The notes: generated from the sequence alone by a model not told the origin. A stretch of DNA of 64,000 nt from Siderastrea radians (GCA_964017195.1 OZ024894.1:2308260-2372259); one strand, 5' to 3'. Counted from the stretch's first letter, positions 48,001 through 56,432 are shown. Program-made: numbers and translations.

Positions 48001-51000
48001 ATCAGAAGTGCCGCTAAAATTCTTTACATGGTTAACAGGGATAAACTTGAAGAGGACTTTTATCTCCACAGAGGATTTTCTTAAACTTGTCGCAACAGCA
48101 AAACATCTACATGTACAGCTGTTGAACGTCGAATGCTGTGTGAAATATCTGACCTGGCAATATTCAAAGCGAAAGTGTACCTTGATCGCTTGAGAAGCAT
48201 AAAATACAAGAATCACATTCGCTTTTCAACAAAATGTCAAAACTATACCTGTAATAAGGTGAATTTTATATAAGAGGGCGTGGTCAATTGTCACGTGACT
48301 GCTCGATATTCATAGAAACAGCGTAAAAACTGTCAGCAATTCTTAGAATCATCTTTACAGTAACCAAAAACGCTTTGAAAGAATTTCTGGATATATTAAA
48401 CTTAAAATTGCTAAAAGAAAGAAAACTCCTTATTTGGACAATGACGTCATAATTGAATACCCCCAAACCCCATCTTAACACTAGAATTGAGCTTGGAAAC
48501 AATGATTTTCGAAATCAGCGTACTCAAGTTAGTAAAAAAAGCTATGTTGCCAAAAATCAGACAAAAGTGCCCGCGGGTGTCACATTTTGGGCTCCTGTGT
48601 ACCTGACTGAAAGTAATTAGAATAAAATACAGTGAAAAAAAATACAGCAAAGAAAAAACTACGAGTATGCTGGTTTTCCCAATATTTCGGACAGTCAAGG
48701 TCCAGGAAAACCAATTCTTTGCTTTTTTTTTCTTTTTTCATTATAGTCTATTTTAGTGCAATCAAAAACATGGAAGTTAGCTTTTTGCACGGAAAACTGC
48801 TAGCCGTCAGGGTGGGGCTCAGAACCGTCGATTTCAAGGTGCTCTAATCATTTGGTCATACCTCCTCCTAAAAGTAGTTGCAATGAAAAGAATGCATTCC
48901 TTCTCAGTGGATTTATATCTCTTCTGAGGGGACGGTGGAATGATTTTGTTATTCCTTTTTGATGGCAATTGAGGACGCATTCTCGTCCCCCGAGCCCACG
49001 ATCCTTTTGGTCTGCGCCAAGGATCTCAGGGACCGAAGCAGGAAGTCCACGAATCACGGACTTCCGGCTTTTGTGCGCAGCCTTAGAAATTTGAACAATA
49101 ACGGTTACTATCGGTTACAAAAAGGGGCAGCTATTGCGCTTGCGCGTTACCTGGCCCCTGCCAGAGGTCTCGATCCTTGGCGCAGACCAAAAAGGATCGT
49201 GGGCTCTGGGGACGAGAATGTTGAGGACGGTGTCTCCTTTTGTTACTGCGCATACGTTCTGCGCATCTCGGGATATTCTGGTTTCTTAAGGAATTTGCCC
49301 CTAATACAAAAAATATTTTCCCGCGGCTTATGACTATGTGGAAAAAGCAGATCTTAGCAAGGGCTATCAGGATCCAAAAAGAACTTTGGGGGTAAGCACG
49401 CATTTTTCAGAGATAATTGAGCTTCAATTTTGAAAGAATTTGCCACACATTCTTTGTATTTTAACGCTTTTTTAGAATTATGGTTGCTTAATTATCTCTA
49501 AAAAATGCGTGGTTAACCCCAGTTTTCTTTTTGGATTGCAATAGCCCTTGATAAGATCTGCCTTCTCCCCATAGCCATAACCTTTGCAAAAATACATCTC
49601 TATGAGGAGGCACCTTCCTTAAGTTTAAGTGAAAATTCCTACAATAAAACAACTAGTAATAATGAGCCGTCATATAGTCGCACCTGCATCAACCCATGTT
49701 TTGTATAACTCAAAATCGACAGACAAGTAGAGTTATCGATTAAATCTGTACATGTTTTAACTGCAACTTTCTTTTTCATTTATCACACTTCTCTAGGATT
49801 CCCAGCAATCGTGGTTGCCACATCACTGGCTGTCACTCAAGCAGACGGCTACGGTGACAAAGATGCTTGCTGGCTTGATGTTAAGAGTGGTCTGATTTGG
49901 GCTTTTATTGGACCAGCAATACTCGTTATTTTGGTGAGTGAAACGTTTTCAGACCTATTTTTTAACTTATTACCACGTATGTTCTACCCGTCTGAATACA
50001 GTAAATGAATACACGAATCAACGAATAAGCAAAAACGGATCAGAAATTGGATAAACCAATGAAGGAAAGAACACATAGTAAAGCAACAAACCAAAGAAAA
50101 AACAAATGGATCTATGAATAGGAGATACAATTCCGAGCTTGTGTAGCCAGTGAGGGCGCGGGTAAAATGGTAAAATATAATGGTAAATCAAATTAAACGT
50201 CCTAGTGAGGGCGTAGTCGCCTACTCTCCCGAGCCAGAGGGAAAACGCTATCCACTGGTTGGTATATAGTTAAAGCCGATATCCACGCATGGAACTTTTT
50301 TATGTCAGGTAGTGGTCTGACAAAAAGCAATTAGAGCAACATGTGTCCTTAATAAGAGATTTGGAAAAAAAAATAAAAAAAACTTACAAATGTTATCAAT
50401 TAAAATAGTTTGAAATGAGACAACAAATGTTGAAAAAGGTAATAGGAGGATCAACTGAAAAAGGACAAGTGGTTTGTGTTCACAGGTAAATATTATGGTG
50501 TTCGTTTTGGTGCTGCGACAAATGATGGGAACAGTGTCCATGCGCGACAAGACACAAGTTGAGAAAGTGAAAGCTGGAGTCAAAGCTTCCGCGGTCCTCC
50601 TTCCCTTGCTCGCAATCTCTTGGCTGTTTGGGCTTTTGAGCTTCAATTCAGAAACCATCGCTTTCAAGTACATATTCGCCATCTTTAACTCTCTTCAGGG
50701 ACTGTTGATCTTTGTATTCCATTGCGCGCTAAACAAACAAGTAAGAAGATTTACATAACTGAAAAATTATTTGCTTACGTTAAATTAACTGGAACTTCGC
50801 CTTAAGACGCCCCGATTAGTCACGACAACGTTTTGTTTTTGGCTCGAGATATTTTAGCTTCTAAAGGACGGTTATGACTATGGGGGAAAAAGAACTTAGT
50901 AAGGATTGTTGGAATCTAAAAAGAAAAATGTGGGTAACCACGCATTTTTCAGAGATAAGAATGTATGGCGATTTCGTTCTCTCCAAATTTAAGCTCAATC

Positions 51001-52209
51001 ATCTCTGAAAAATGCGTGGTTACCACCCCCCCAATTTTCTTTTTTGATTCTGATAGCCCTTGCCATGATCTGCTTTATCCACATAGTCATAAGCCGCTCA
51101 AAAGTACCGTTGCATTAGAAGGTAAATTTCTGAAGAAACTCGAATATCTCGGACCAGATCCGAGATGCGCAGAGCGTATGCCCAGTAACTAGAGGAAGCA
51201 TCGTCCTTAAGACCTCGGTCAAACGGCATCAACATCATCCAACATCATTGAATACAGCTTTGTAGTAAGAATTTTTGATGGTAATCATTCAAGCTTTGTT
51301 CAACACAATTCAACTTCATTCAGCGTCATTTAACATCATTCAGAAGGGTGGCCAAACGCCTTCAACATGCCTGAATGTTGAGCGGTGTTGAATGAAAATG
51401 TTGAGTCGCTTTTGCTAGGGCCTTGTCTAGAAATTAAACCAATTATACCCCATTTATCCGACCAACTTTCTTTTCTCATAATGACCTAGGTCTTTGGCTC
51501 CGCAGCTCAAAATTTACCGTCAAACGAACATTTTCGACAGCCAAGCAGGCTACGCTACCCTCGTTAGCTATGCAAGTTCTCATGTTCGACTAGATTTTTT
51601 AATCAGCAATTAAATTTTCTATTGATATTGATCTAGGGGCTGCCTTCACCACTTTGATGTTTAATAGCTTGAATGTCTTTTTCGACCCACTAGATAAATG
51701 TCGCCACAAAACGAGGACGAGACAAAAGCAGCACGGGTTTCGTGTCATCGAGTCCCAGAAGCAGACCATTTTCTAGTCAGAAAACTGAACACGTTGTTCG
51801 TTGGACAGGTAAAGATATTTTACTGTGATCCTTATGTTTCTCAACCCCACGAAGGTCACAAAGGAAGATGGTGCTTCAACATCATAGACCTGGGAATCTT
51901 AATTGGAAATCATCGACTGGAGCTCAACCCGTAGTACACTGAAATGTTGTAAAGTTGTCTTTTCCTCTCTCTTTCCCACATGGGAAGTGTTAATTCTCAT
52001 TATGGTGTAACTTCTCAGTGTCAGCACCGAAGAAGCGATTGAACAGAGCTCAGAGAGACTACGAAATGATGGGCTACGTTACAAGTGAAGGGGACCACGT
52101 CGTGTCAACACCACCGACTACGTCAACGGAGGAACATTTACCGAGTACAATAATAAGCCTCGGAGAGACGCCACAAGCAACAAATGGCTTGCTATCATCA
52201 AAGTGCTAA
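30883..52209 (+). CDS. Adhesion G-protein-coupled receptor: discoidin-HormR-GAIN-GPS-7TM (5' exons missing)
   Basis: A surface receptor of the adhesion GPCR class. Domains in exon order: F5/8 type C (discoidin) 30883-31867; a second, broken discoidin copy 35197-36566; a short Pro-rich linker 37605-37637; HormR 38345-38828; GAIN 39108-40612; GPS 41391-41573; TM1 and the start of TM2 41789-41968; TM3 42253-42409; TM4-5 49797-49933; TM5-7 50486-50740; tail 51694-52209. Splice phases agree throughout except at TM2. The discoidin pair is a phase 1-1 cassette, so either copy can be skipped without shifting frame. The first visible exon begins inside a split codon, so the signal peptide lies upstream and was not identified. 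Two lesions (frameshift in discoidin copy 2; stop and microsatellite in TM2) leave open whether the gene is functional as assembled. The family role is adhesion sensing by GAIN autoproteolysis and a tethered agonist. Confidence 0.9.
32607..32981. mobile_element. MITE present only in duplication copy 1
   Basis: The ends AGGGTGCGTTTTTGGGACTA and ...TAGTCCCAAAAGAATGCGCCCT are inverted, and complementarity continues into 'ttccggaataggaata'. The interior is full of 'ggaat/attcc' motifs. The matching position in the other duplication copy (about 37310-37325) lacks it, so it inserted after the duplication. Confidence 0.85.
33936..34722. mobile_element. PIF/Harbinger-like non-autonomous element, TTA target duplication
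   Basis: It begins GGCCTGGGGCAAACGTTGAA and ends with the complement (..TTCGACGTTTGCCCCAGGCC), with about 25-28 bp of near-perfect inverted repeat. TTA flanks it on both sides (33933-33935, 34723-34725). The 3-bp TWA target and GG-starting ends fit PIF/Harbinger. Subterminal 'gtcgaa' motifs recur. The empty site is visible in the other copy at about 30413-30418. No transposase frame. Confidence 0.88.
35197..36566 (+). pseudogene. Discoidin module 2, frameshifted
   Basis: Exon counterparts 35197-35556 and 36428-36566 match module 1. The first exon has an in-frame six-base insertion (adding two residues after A-I-S) and then one extra G in the run at 35333-35336 relative to module 1, which throws the frame into TAA-TGA at 35354-35359; beyond that, the correct frame resumes open (V-A-T-Q-G-R, L-Q-Y-S-D-D-G). 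A new CAG|GTAAAG donor-like site lies at 35325, just before the lesion. The second exon is intact. Because outer phases are 1-1, skipping both exons leaves the receptor frame unchanged. Confidence 0.85.
36027..36340. mobile_element. Palindromic insertion in duplication copy 2
   Basis: 'attcgatggtttaacatataa' at 36030 pairs with 'ttatatgttaagccatcgaat' at 36146-36166, a hairpin about 140 bp long. Sequence to about 36340 has no counterpart in duplication copy 1, where 'ttgtaaataatgctaaacac' is uninterrupted. Confidence 0.8.
37605..38828 (+). CDS. Linker exon and HormR (hormone receptor) domain of the adhesion GPCR
   Basis: Exon 37605-37637 is a 33-base Pro-rich linker (T-K-P-P-T-P-G-P-S). Exons 38345-38443 and 38734-38828 encode a HormR domain: C-P-A-E at the start, then [23 protein letters not shown] and F-T-G-C. 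The four cysteines and two tryptophans fall where the family has them. HormR commonly precedes GAIN in adhesion GPCRs. Confidence 0.88.
37808..37892. repeat. (CAT)n(CAA)n microsatellite
   Basis: A compound trinucleotide array, CAT units then CAA units, in the intron between the linker and HormR exons. Confidence 0.97.
39108..40612 (+). CDS. GAIN domain, three exons
   Basis: Exons 39108-39386, 40019-40168 and 40358-40612, all phase 0. The first is helical ([12 protein letters not shown]) with N-glycosylation sequons; the third is strand-rich (V-V-T-L-V-Y-L-T-L) and leads through P-V-K-I-V-L-H-N to the GPS exon. The length and order fit subdomains A and B of a GAIN fold. Confidence 0.82.
40613..41390 (+). 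other. Intron between GAIN and GPS exons
   Basis: AT-rich intron, donor AAG|GTGGGT, acceptor 'tgatgtcaag'. No element recognised inside. Confidence 0.7.
41391..41573 (+). CDS. GPS motif exon
   Basis: Encodes the GPCR proteolysis site: C-V-F-W, then W-N-T-S-G-C, then [10 protein letters not shown]. All four cysteines, both tryptophans and the H-L-T triad are present, so autoproteolysis between Leu and Thr is expected. The residues after the cut (T-I-F-A-A-L-M) are a typical tethered agonist. Confidence 0.95.
41789..41968 (+). pseudogene. TM1 and first half of TM2, ending in a microsatellite stop
   Basis: TM1 is clear ([17 protein letters not shown]), followed by the short first intracellular loop L-K-S-P-R-A-K-V and the start of TM2 ([10 protein letters not shown]). 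The frame then meets TGA at 41966-41968, the first unit of a (TGAA)n array. The second half of TM2 and ECL1 expected before the next exon are missing. No donor exists at the break. Confidence 0.85.
41966..42039. repeat. (TGAA)n(TCAA)n microsatellite in the TM2 exon
   Basis: About ten TGAA units followed by about eight TCAA/CAAT units, 74 bp, starting inside the coding exon. Confidence 0.97.
42154..42270 (+). repeat. Partial tandem copy of the TM3 exon acceptor
   Basis: 'ttaacgtttctacatgattctcag|acggggtgtcctgtaatag' (42166-42209) is a diverged copy of 'ttaacgtttctctatttctgtgactcttag|gctgggtgtcctgtggtag' (42223-42272). The upstream copy has an acceptor AG but meets a stop soon after. Confidence 0.75.
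42253..42409 (+). CDS. TM3 exon of the adhesion GPCR
   Basis: Encodes [21 protein letters not shown] followed by L-C-E-G-V and a second intracellular loop ending F-G-W-G. The Cys at its start is the TM3 disulphide cysteine. Donor G|GTAGGT; the one-base overhang matches the exon at 49797 across 7.4 kb. Confidence 0.93.
43160..43520 (+). mobile_element. Non-LTR retrotransposon 3' fragment
   Basis: A frame to a stop at 43500-43502 carries M-R-L-Q-R-R-P, then [18 protein letters not shown] and [11 protein letters not shown]. This is the typical C terminus of CR1/Jockey-group reverse transcriptases. The rest of the polymerase is absent, a 5' truncation usual for LINE insertions. Confidence 0.88.
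43163..43286 (+). repeat. 62-bp tandem duplication
   Basis: Two units, 43163-43224 and 43225-43286, differ by a single base (cgcgatac versus cgcggtac). It lies at the 5' edge of the LINE remnant and is probably part of it. Confidence 0.95.
45650..46888 (+). pseudogene. Decayed transposon ORF, uncharacterised family with Cys-rich C terminus
   Basis: Coding fragments lie in different frames: a region ending [14 protein letters not shown] near 45830; 46250-46581 with [14 protein letters not shown] and [16 protein letters not shown]; and 46780-46888 with a zinc-ribbon-like end, [17 protein letters not shown] have the impression of a repeated ORF family common in coral genomes but cannot name it. 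Several frameshifts and stops separate the parts, so it is not functional. Confidence 0.6.
46003..46032. repeat. (AAG)n microsatellite
   Basis: About ten GAA/AAG units inside the decayed transposon ORF. Confidence 0.95.
47289..47374. mobile_element. 86-bp hairpin MITE with 7-bp target duplication
   Basis: A near-perfect hairpin with ~38-bp arms (ctagcctgcgaacgcagac ... gtctgcgttcgcaggctag) and a tiny loop around 'ccctccg'. ACATTGT flanks it on both sides (47282-47288 and 47375-47381). It inserted into the larger transposon. Confidence 0.93.
48978..49220. mobile_element. 243-bp MITE with perfect 9-bp target duplication
   Basis: It begins CATTCTCGTCCCC and ends GGGGACGAGAATG; inverted termini extend about 47 bp. 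TTGAGGACG occurs directly on each side (48969-48977, 49221-49229). Confidence 0.95.
49242..49600 (+). mobile_element. Paired non-autonomous element, plus-strand copy
   Basis: It begins 'gttactgcgcatacgttctgcgcatctcgg'; its interior is a hairpin built on 'acgcatttttcagagataattgagc' and 'ttaattatctctaaaaaatgcgtgg'. A reverse-complement copy lies at 50860-51192 in the next-but-one GPCR intron. Confidence 0.85.
49797..49933 (+). CDS. TM4 to TM5 exon of the adhesion GPCR
   Basis: [13 protein letters not shown] gives TM4; A-C-W-L-D holds the conserved extracellular-loop-2 cysteine and tryptophan; [14 protein letters not shown] starts TM5. The phases match the neighbours on both sides. Confidence 0.94.
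50486..50740 (+). CDS. TM5 to TM7 exon of the adhesion GPCR
   Basis: The end of TM5 ([11 protein letters not shown]) is followed by the third intracellular loop, TM6 with the class signature S-W-L-F-G-L-L, and TM7 with [14 protein letters not shown]. Phase 0 at both ends; donor CAA|GTAAGA. Confidence 0.95.
50860..51192 (-). mobile_element. Paired non-autonomous element, minus-strand copy
   Basis: The reverse complement of the element at 49242-49600, sharing the hairpin core, the 'gcttatgactatgtgga' segment and the terminal 'gcgcatctcgg...gcgcatacg' blocks. Confidence 0.85.
51205..51425. mobile_element. Probable MITE fragment built on 'caacat' motifs
   Basis: 'cctcggtcaaacggcatcaacatcatccaacatcatt' at the left and 'ttgaatgaaaatgttgagtcgcttttgctagggcctt' at the right are imperfect complements. 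It resembles a common marine-invertebrate repeat rich in 'ttcaacat'. The interior is partly rearranged. Confidence 0.55.
51694..52209 (+). CDS. Cytoplasmic tail of the adhesion GPCR, two exons and stop
   Basis: Exon 51694-51808 follows 'acccactag' and encodes a Ser/Arg-rich stretch ([11 protein letters not shown]). It ends on one base before GTAAAG. Exon 52019-52209 completes that codon and runs S-A-P-K-K-R-L-N-R to a TAA at 52207-52209. The last residues L-L-S-S-K-C do not form a clear PDZ-binding motif. The Ser/Thr-rich tail suits phosphorylation. Confidence 0.82.
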
Positions 52210-52494
52210 CCAAGAAACCTTTCACTGAAAACAAATATTTGCACATGCTCAATTAGGAGATGCAGCCCAAAGCATCTTCCCTGTGAAGTCAATTCCGACC
52301 TAGTTTTCAAGCTTATACGGGGTCCATAGTCTCATTTTTGGACTGTGTTTTTTTGAAGTAGCGCCGCCTTAAATATTCATACTTTTTGAAAGATAAATAC
52401 CCGTTTCTATTTAAAATATATCAGCGTGGCCCTTTGGGAAGAAGCCAAAGCATTTGCTATCAGTAGCAGCCGTGTTAAAAACTATGCAACGTAT

Positions 52495-52757
52495 ACTCGC
52501 TATTATTACATAGACAAGAGTGTTTCAGTGGAAAATAGACCACTTGTTAGTAAAGTTCATAAGAAACGACATCCGGGATTCGAGTGGTGTATTTTCTATA
52601 TCCTCAGTAGTGAGGATATCGATGACGTCATTTCCCGCCTTTACACTGTTATTTGTGCAAAAATAATCTTGTGTATATGATAAAAAGCGCGGGTGAGTGA
52701 AATTTTTTTTTTACTACAAGAAAACGTTCGTACCTTTAAGCCGACATGTAATATCCT
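52495..52757 (+). mobile_element. Non-autonomous repeat, same family as 20249-20590
   Basis: Contains 'gacaagagtgtttcagtggaaaatagaccac', the palindrome 'cctcagtagtgagga' and 'tgtgcaaaaataatcttgtgta', matching the complement of the copy at 20249-20590. Confidence 0.75.
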
Positions 52758-52803
52758 GTATATAGAAAGGGACTATGAAAGCTATATTAAAAGTATTTAA
52801 AAA

Positions 52804-53370
52804 GGATGTTGTAAAAAATACAAAGAAGCAAAAATTAAAATTAGAAAATTACAAACTACAAACTACAAAAAAAAACTGAGAGATTTTTTGTGAGTAAGCC
52901 TGCAAACACCATGTGTACGCAGTTTCTTGAAATCCACTCCCTCTGGTCTAAGAAAGTACACAATGGTTGTTTACCATTTACAACAACTTTCCGGAAATTC
53001 CGGTTGGAAAGTAAATGGTACACGACTTTTCGGGTCATTCCAGTGGAAAATTTCCGGGAGCAACGGAACGTCTGAAAAGGTAGTCCTGTTTTTCCGGACG
53101 GAATGTTCCAAACGGAAATTCGTGTACTACTTGTTCAAACCTAATCTTTGATACCAGTTTCAGGCTCTCGCAGCCATTTTCTGTCCCAACAGCAAACGTC
53201 ACTTTTAAAATGACTTCATAATCTTTTGAAACTTCTTGGCGATTATATTCCGACTCGTTTAACCTGTCTAATGCAGTCGAATTACCCAGGAGCTGAATTT
53301 GTAAGGACGGCGTATCAGTTCAGGAAGAACTTATTTAGAAAATTAATTAGAAAATAGCTGGGTCCCCAGT

Positions 53371-53440
<70 letters not shown>

Positions 53441-54067
53441 TTTATTAAATAGGCAAAACGAGCCGGAATAATCGCCCAGAAGTTTAAAAGATTGTGAAGT
53501 CATTTTAGAAGTGACATTTTCCTTCCCATTGCCGTCATGGTTGTTTAAAGCTCTCTAATTTTGAGACGAAAAATTGCCGCGAGAGCCTGAAGTTGGTATC
53601 AAAGATGAGGTTTGAACAAATGGAACACGAATTTCTGTTCGGAACATTCCGTCGGGAAAAATGGGACTACCTTTTCAGACGTTCTGTTGGTCCCGGAATT
53701 TTTCCACTGGAACGACCCGAAAAGTCGTGTACCATTTACTTTCCAACTGGAATTTCCGTTTGGAACATTCCGTCGGGAAAAATGGGACTACCTTTTCAGA
53801 CGTTCCGTTGCTCCAGTAATTTTTCCTCTGGAACGACCCGAAAAGTCGTGTACCATTTACTTTCCAACCGGAATTTCCGGAAAGTTGTTGTAAATGGTAA
53901 ACAACCATTGTGTACTTTCTTAGACCAGAGGGAGTGGATTTCAAGAAACTGCGTACACATGGTGTTTGCAGGCTTACTCACAAAAAATCTCTCAGTTTTT
54001 TTTTGTAGTTTGTAGTTTGTAATTTTCTAATTTTAATTTTTGCTTCTTTGTATTTTTTACAACATCC
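52804..54067. mobile_element. 1.26-kb fold-back transposon
   Basis: Arms 52804-53250 and 53465-54067 are inverted copies, from 'ggatgttgtaaaaaatacaaag' outermost to 'gaagtcattttagaagtgac' inside. The right arm is longer because of a 121-bp tandem duplication (53641-53761 and 53762-53882). Frames within the arms mirror each other and are not genes. Non-autonomous; the superfamily is unknown. Confidence 0.92.
53376..53440. repeat. (AAT)n microsatellite in the fold-back loop
   Basis: About 21 AAT units in the spacer between the two arms. Confidence 0.97.
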
Positions 54068-54451
54068 GAAAGTTTTTGTAAGTGGTAAACAAACAAGGTA
54101 AACCGTAGCCTTGCTTCCACTCAAAGGCCAGGTCACTAAGCACACAACTGTAAAAGGGACTATTGTTTTGGTACGTTGTATGTACCTGGGCTCATTTTGA
54201 TGGCGTTTAGTAAAAGTGTTGATGAATCAAAATTTAAATAAAGAATATACTACTCTCTCCACTCTCAGGCCGTTCTAGATGATTTAACTTTAGGCAAGTA
54301 CACTCCTGTGCTCTATATATTACAGAAATGATTCGATTTACCACTCGCGGCGCTTATGCTATTTTTGGGATTCAAGGGGGAGCGCTTAATTTGGAGCCAG
54401 GGCGTTTATTTCTTTTCGACATAAACATCCGAGAGTTTCAAAACACTTCAT

Positions 54452-54452
54452 A

Positions 54453-54497
<45 letters not shown>
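54452..54497. repeat. (AAT)n microsatellite
   Basis: About 15 AAT units. Confidence 0.97.
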
Positions 54498-54498
<1 letters not shown>

Positions 54499-54499
54499 G

Positions 54500-56154
54500 C
54501 AAATTAACGTTACAGTTTTAAAGGTTTATTTTTCTATACAGTTTCGATGCCATTACCTTGTTGTGGTGGTTATCGGAAAAGGGGGACTTACCGCAGTTTA
54601 CGCGCTTTTCAAGATAAGGGAACTCCTTGAGACTGAAGGTATATTGGGAAAGGGGCGACTAATGGGAAAACACTCATTCCAAAGCCAGCGCTTGATAGAA
54701 AGGAGGCCCTTAATATATTGCAAGGAGGGCGCTAAATTGAATCATTGCGGCAAGCTATTCCAAGGATTAAATACAATCACTCCATCCTTGTGTATCATAT
54801 TTGACTACATTGAATCACTGAGCTACAAGATGATAAGCATGCTATGGTTTTTCTTTTTCTGCATTTTAACGAAGAAAATAATAAGATTACCAAAAACACT
54901 ATGACTTGGCTGTACTAAAGATAGGTCATAAAATTCGCGTTTGATTCTTGTCACTTGTTGCATACAAATAACATTAACATCTTAATTTCTATCTTTGTCA
55001 AATATGATTGTCAAATACTAACCACAGTGCTGCAATAAGTTTCTAAAAGTAACAGCCACTTTCTTGGTGCCTTCAGGCTCGATCAGTTTAGGAAGTGCAA
55101 GGTATGTTGACATGCACAAATTTGCGTAATTACCTTTGGTATTCGAGGACGGTTCATCCCCACCTTAAACTCTTCTAATTTTTATCAAAATAAAATCCTC
55201 TGGAATTTTTTAATATTATTTTTGAAAATAGTTCGATGTGAAGGTCTTTTTGCCACAATAAAAATAGTAGTTTTTTTGGCATTTGACACGAGATTTTCGA
55301 AAGTTACTTCAGCGATGGAGAATGCAAGTGCTGTCGCGATCGCCGGTTTTCTTCACTAAGATGTTATATATAACTATGTTTCAACATGCAAACACAAGGA
55401 AAATGTCACTGGTAAGAGAAACCTTTCAACTATAGCTTTCCTTGAACGTGTCAGTTTCAATTGGTGGTTCACAAATAAATATTTTTAATATGCCACCTGG
55501 CTAGACTCATCAACGGTCAATTCCTACGCTGGACTAAGTTCTTCATACCACTAACAAGTGTTGTCTGGATAAGTGATCGACACCCTCTTCTAGGCCAAAA
55601 CTTTCTAACTTCTATACCTCATCCTGGACTAAACTGCTGCTTAAAACCATACCCTTCACTGCAGCATTTACGTATAAAGCTTATATATGAGAGTACCTCC
55701 TCCCCCCCCCCACCTCTCAAGGACGTGCAACCACTGCTTCCCTTTAATAAGGCGAAAACATCGTACTTACCTATCTATTGAATGGGATGTATAAGTTAAA
55801 GTGCACGTTCCGTGTTGATTTTTCAAGACAATCCTTTGCTCAGCTGCATCAAAGGTTCCCGAGTTCTCTTACAAATTTAACGAATATATAAGGCGCTAAA
55901 CCTTCACCGGAAGGACAAAATACAACACCAGATAACATTTTATCTACTCTATTAAGCAGCTTTACTTTTTAGAGCTTATTTATATCGATGGGAATTCTCA
56001 GTTCATTTTTCACACAAACCAAACAAACTCTTACATTACGATTAGGCTACCTTGTGGTCAACACAAACCAGTTTGTGAGCGGACTCTGGGAGGCAGATAT
56101 GGAATGTAACTTTTAATCATGAAACCTAAAGCTCTTGTTCCTTCTTTCCGACAG
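54500..56154. other. Upstream of the METTL7-like exon, no coding exon recognised
   Basis: A 113-codon frame at 54563-54904 has no domain. From 55315 to 55860 the sequence is a dispersed repeat (see separate entries). I searched for a methyltransferase SAM-binding motif (E-x-G-x-G-x-G) upstream of the 56155 exon and did not find one. Confidence 0.5.
55313..55860. repeat. Dispersed repeat shared with 29340-29480 and 60300-60690
   Basis: The first part (to ~55470) matches 29340-29480. The second part, 'tagactcatcaacggtcaattcctacgct' through 'agtgttgtctggataagtga', 'aaagcttatatatgagagtacc' and 'gcagctgcatcaaaggttcccgag', matches 60302-60693. Confidence 0.8.
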
Positions 56155-56432
56155 GAAAACCGTGGACATTTCAATACCTTGTCCAACATCTTTTGTCAAA
56201 GTCACGTCTTTTTCCCGTCTTTTTAAACGGATGCTGTTGCAACAGAGAAACGCTGTCCAAGATAGAAGAAGCTGGCTTTGAGATGATGCAGACAGAAAAA
56301 GTATGGCTCGATTGGACCCCAGAAATGTTTTCTGGCGGTACCCTCACTGTTTTGTATGTAAGAATGTTTATGATGCCCGTTATTAGCTCAATGATTGTTG
56401 GGTTTGCAGAAAAGGGAAAATTAGCGGACTAA
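56155..56432 (+). CDS. METTL7-like (TMT1-type) methyltransferase, last exon only
   Basis: After 'cgacag' the frame reads K-P-W-T-F-Q-Y-L-V-Q-H-L, then F-L-N-G-C-C-C-N-R-E-T-L-S-K-I-E-E-A-G-F and P-V-I-S-S-M-I-V-G-F-A-E-K-G-K, to a TAA at 56430-56432. This matches the C-terminal part of METTL7 proteins (D/N-G-C-x-L-T-R-E-T...L-E-x-A-G-F ... I-x-G-x-A-x-K). The family are membrane-associated SAM-dependent thiol methyltransferases of the ER and lipid droplets. The exon enters with two bases of a split codon. An AATAAA occurs at about 56478. No exon with the SAM-binding core was found upstream in the window, so this is either the end of a gene whose other exons I missed or an orphan duplicate. 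Confidence 0.72.

Larger units (their letters stand above)
45042..48608 (+). mobile_element. DNA transposon with ~290-360-bp terminal inverted repeats, decayed
   Basis: The left end 45042-45330 ('agtcaggtacacaggagccc...') is repeated as its complement at about 48245-48608 ('...gggctcctgtgtacctgact'), with roughly 85-90% identity and one extra ~90 bp in the right arm. The interior has fragments of coding sequence in shifting frames between about 45650 and 46890. The superfamily is not identified; no clear target duplication at the ends. Confidence 0.88.
42410..49796 (+). other. 7.4-kb intron between TM3 and TM4 exons
   Basis: Filled with mobile DNA: a LINE 3' fragment, a 3.6-kb element with long inverted repeats, an 86-bp hairpin element, a 243-bp MITE and one copy of a paired element. 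A 105-codon frame at 43858-44175 has no recognisable domain. Confidence 0.8.

Noticed and set aside
53593..54015. 140-codon gene
   Set aside because: It lies in the right arm of the fold-back element and repeats itself because of the 121-bp tandem duplication; the left arm gives the mirror frame.
54563..54904. 113-codon gene
   Set aside because: No domain. I considered whether it could supply the SAM-binding core for the METTL7-like exon, but it lacks the E-x-G-x-G-x-G motif.
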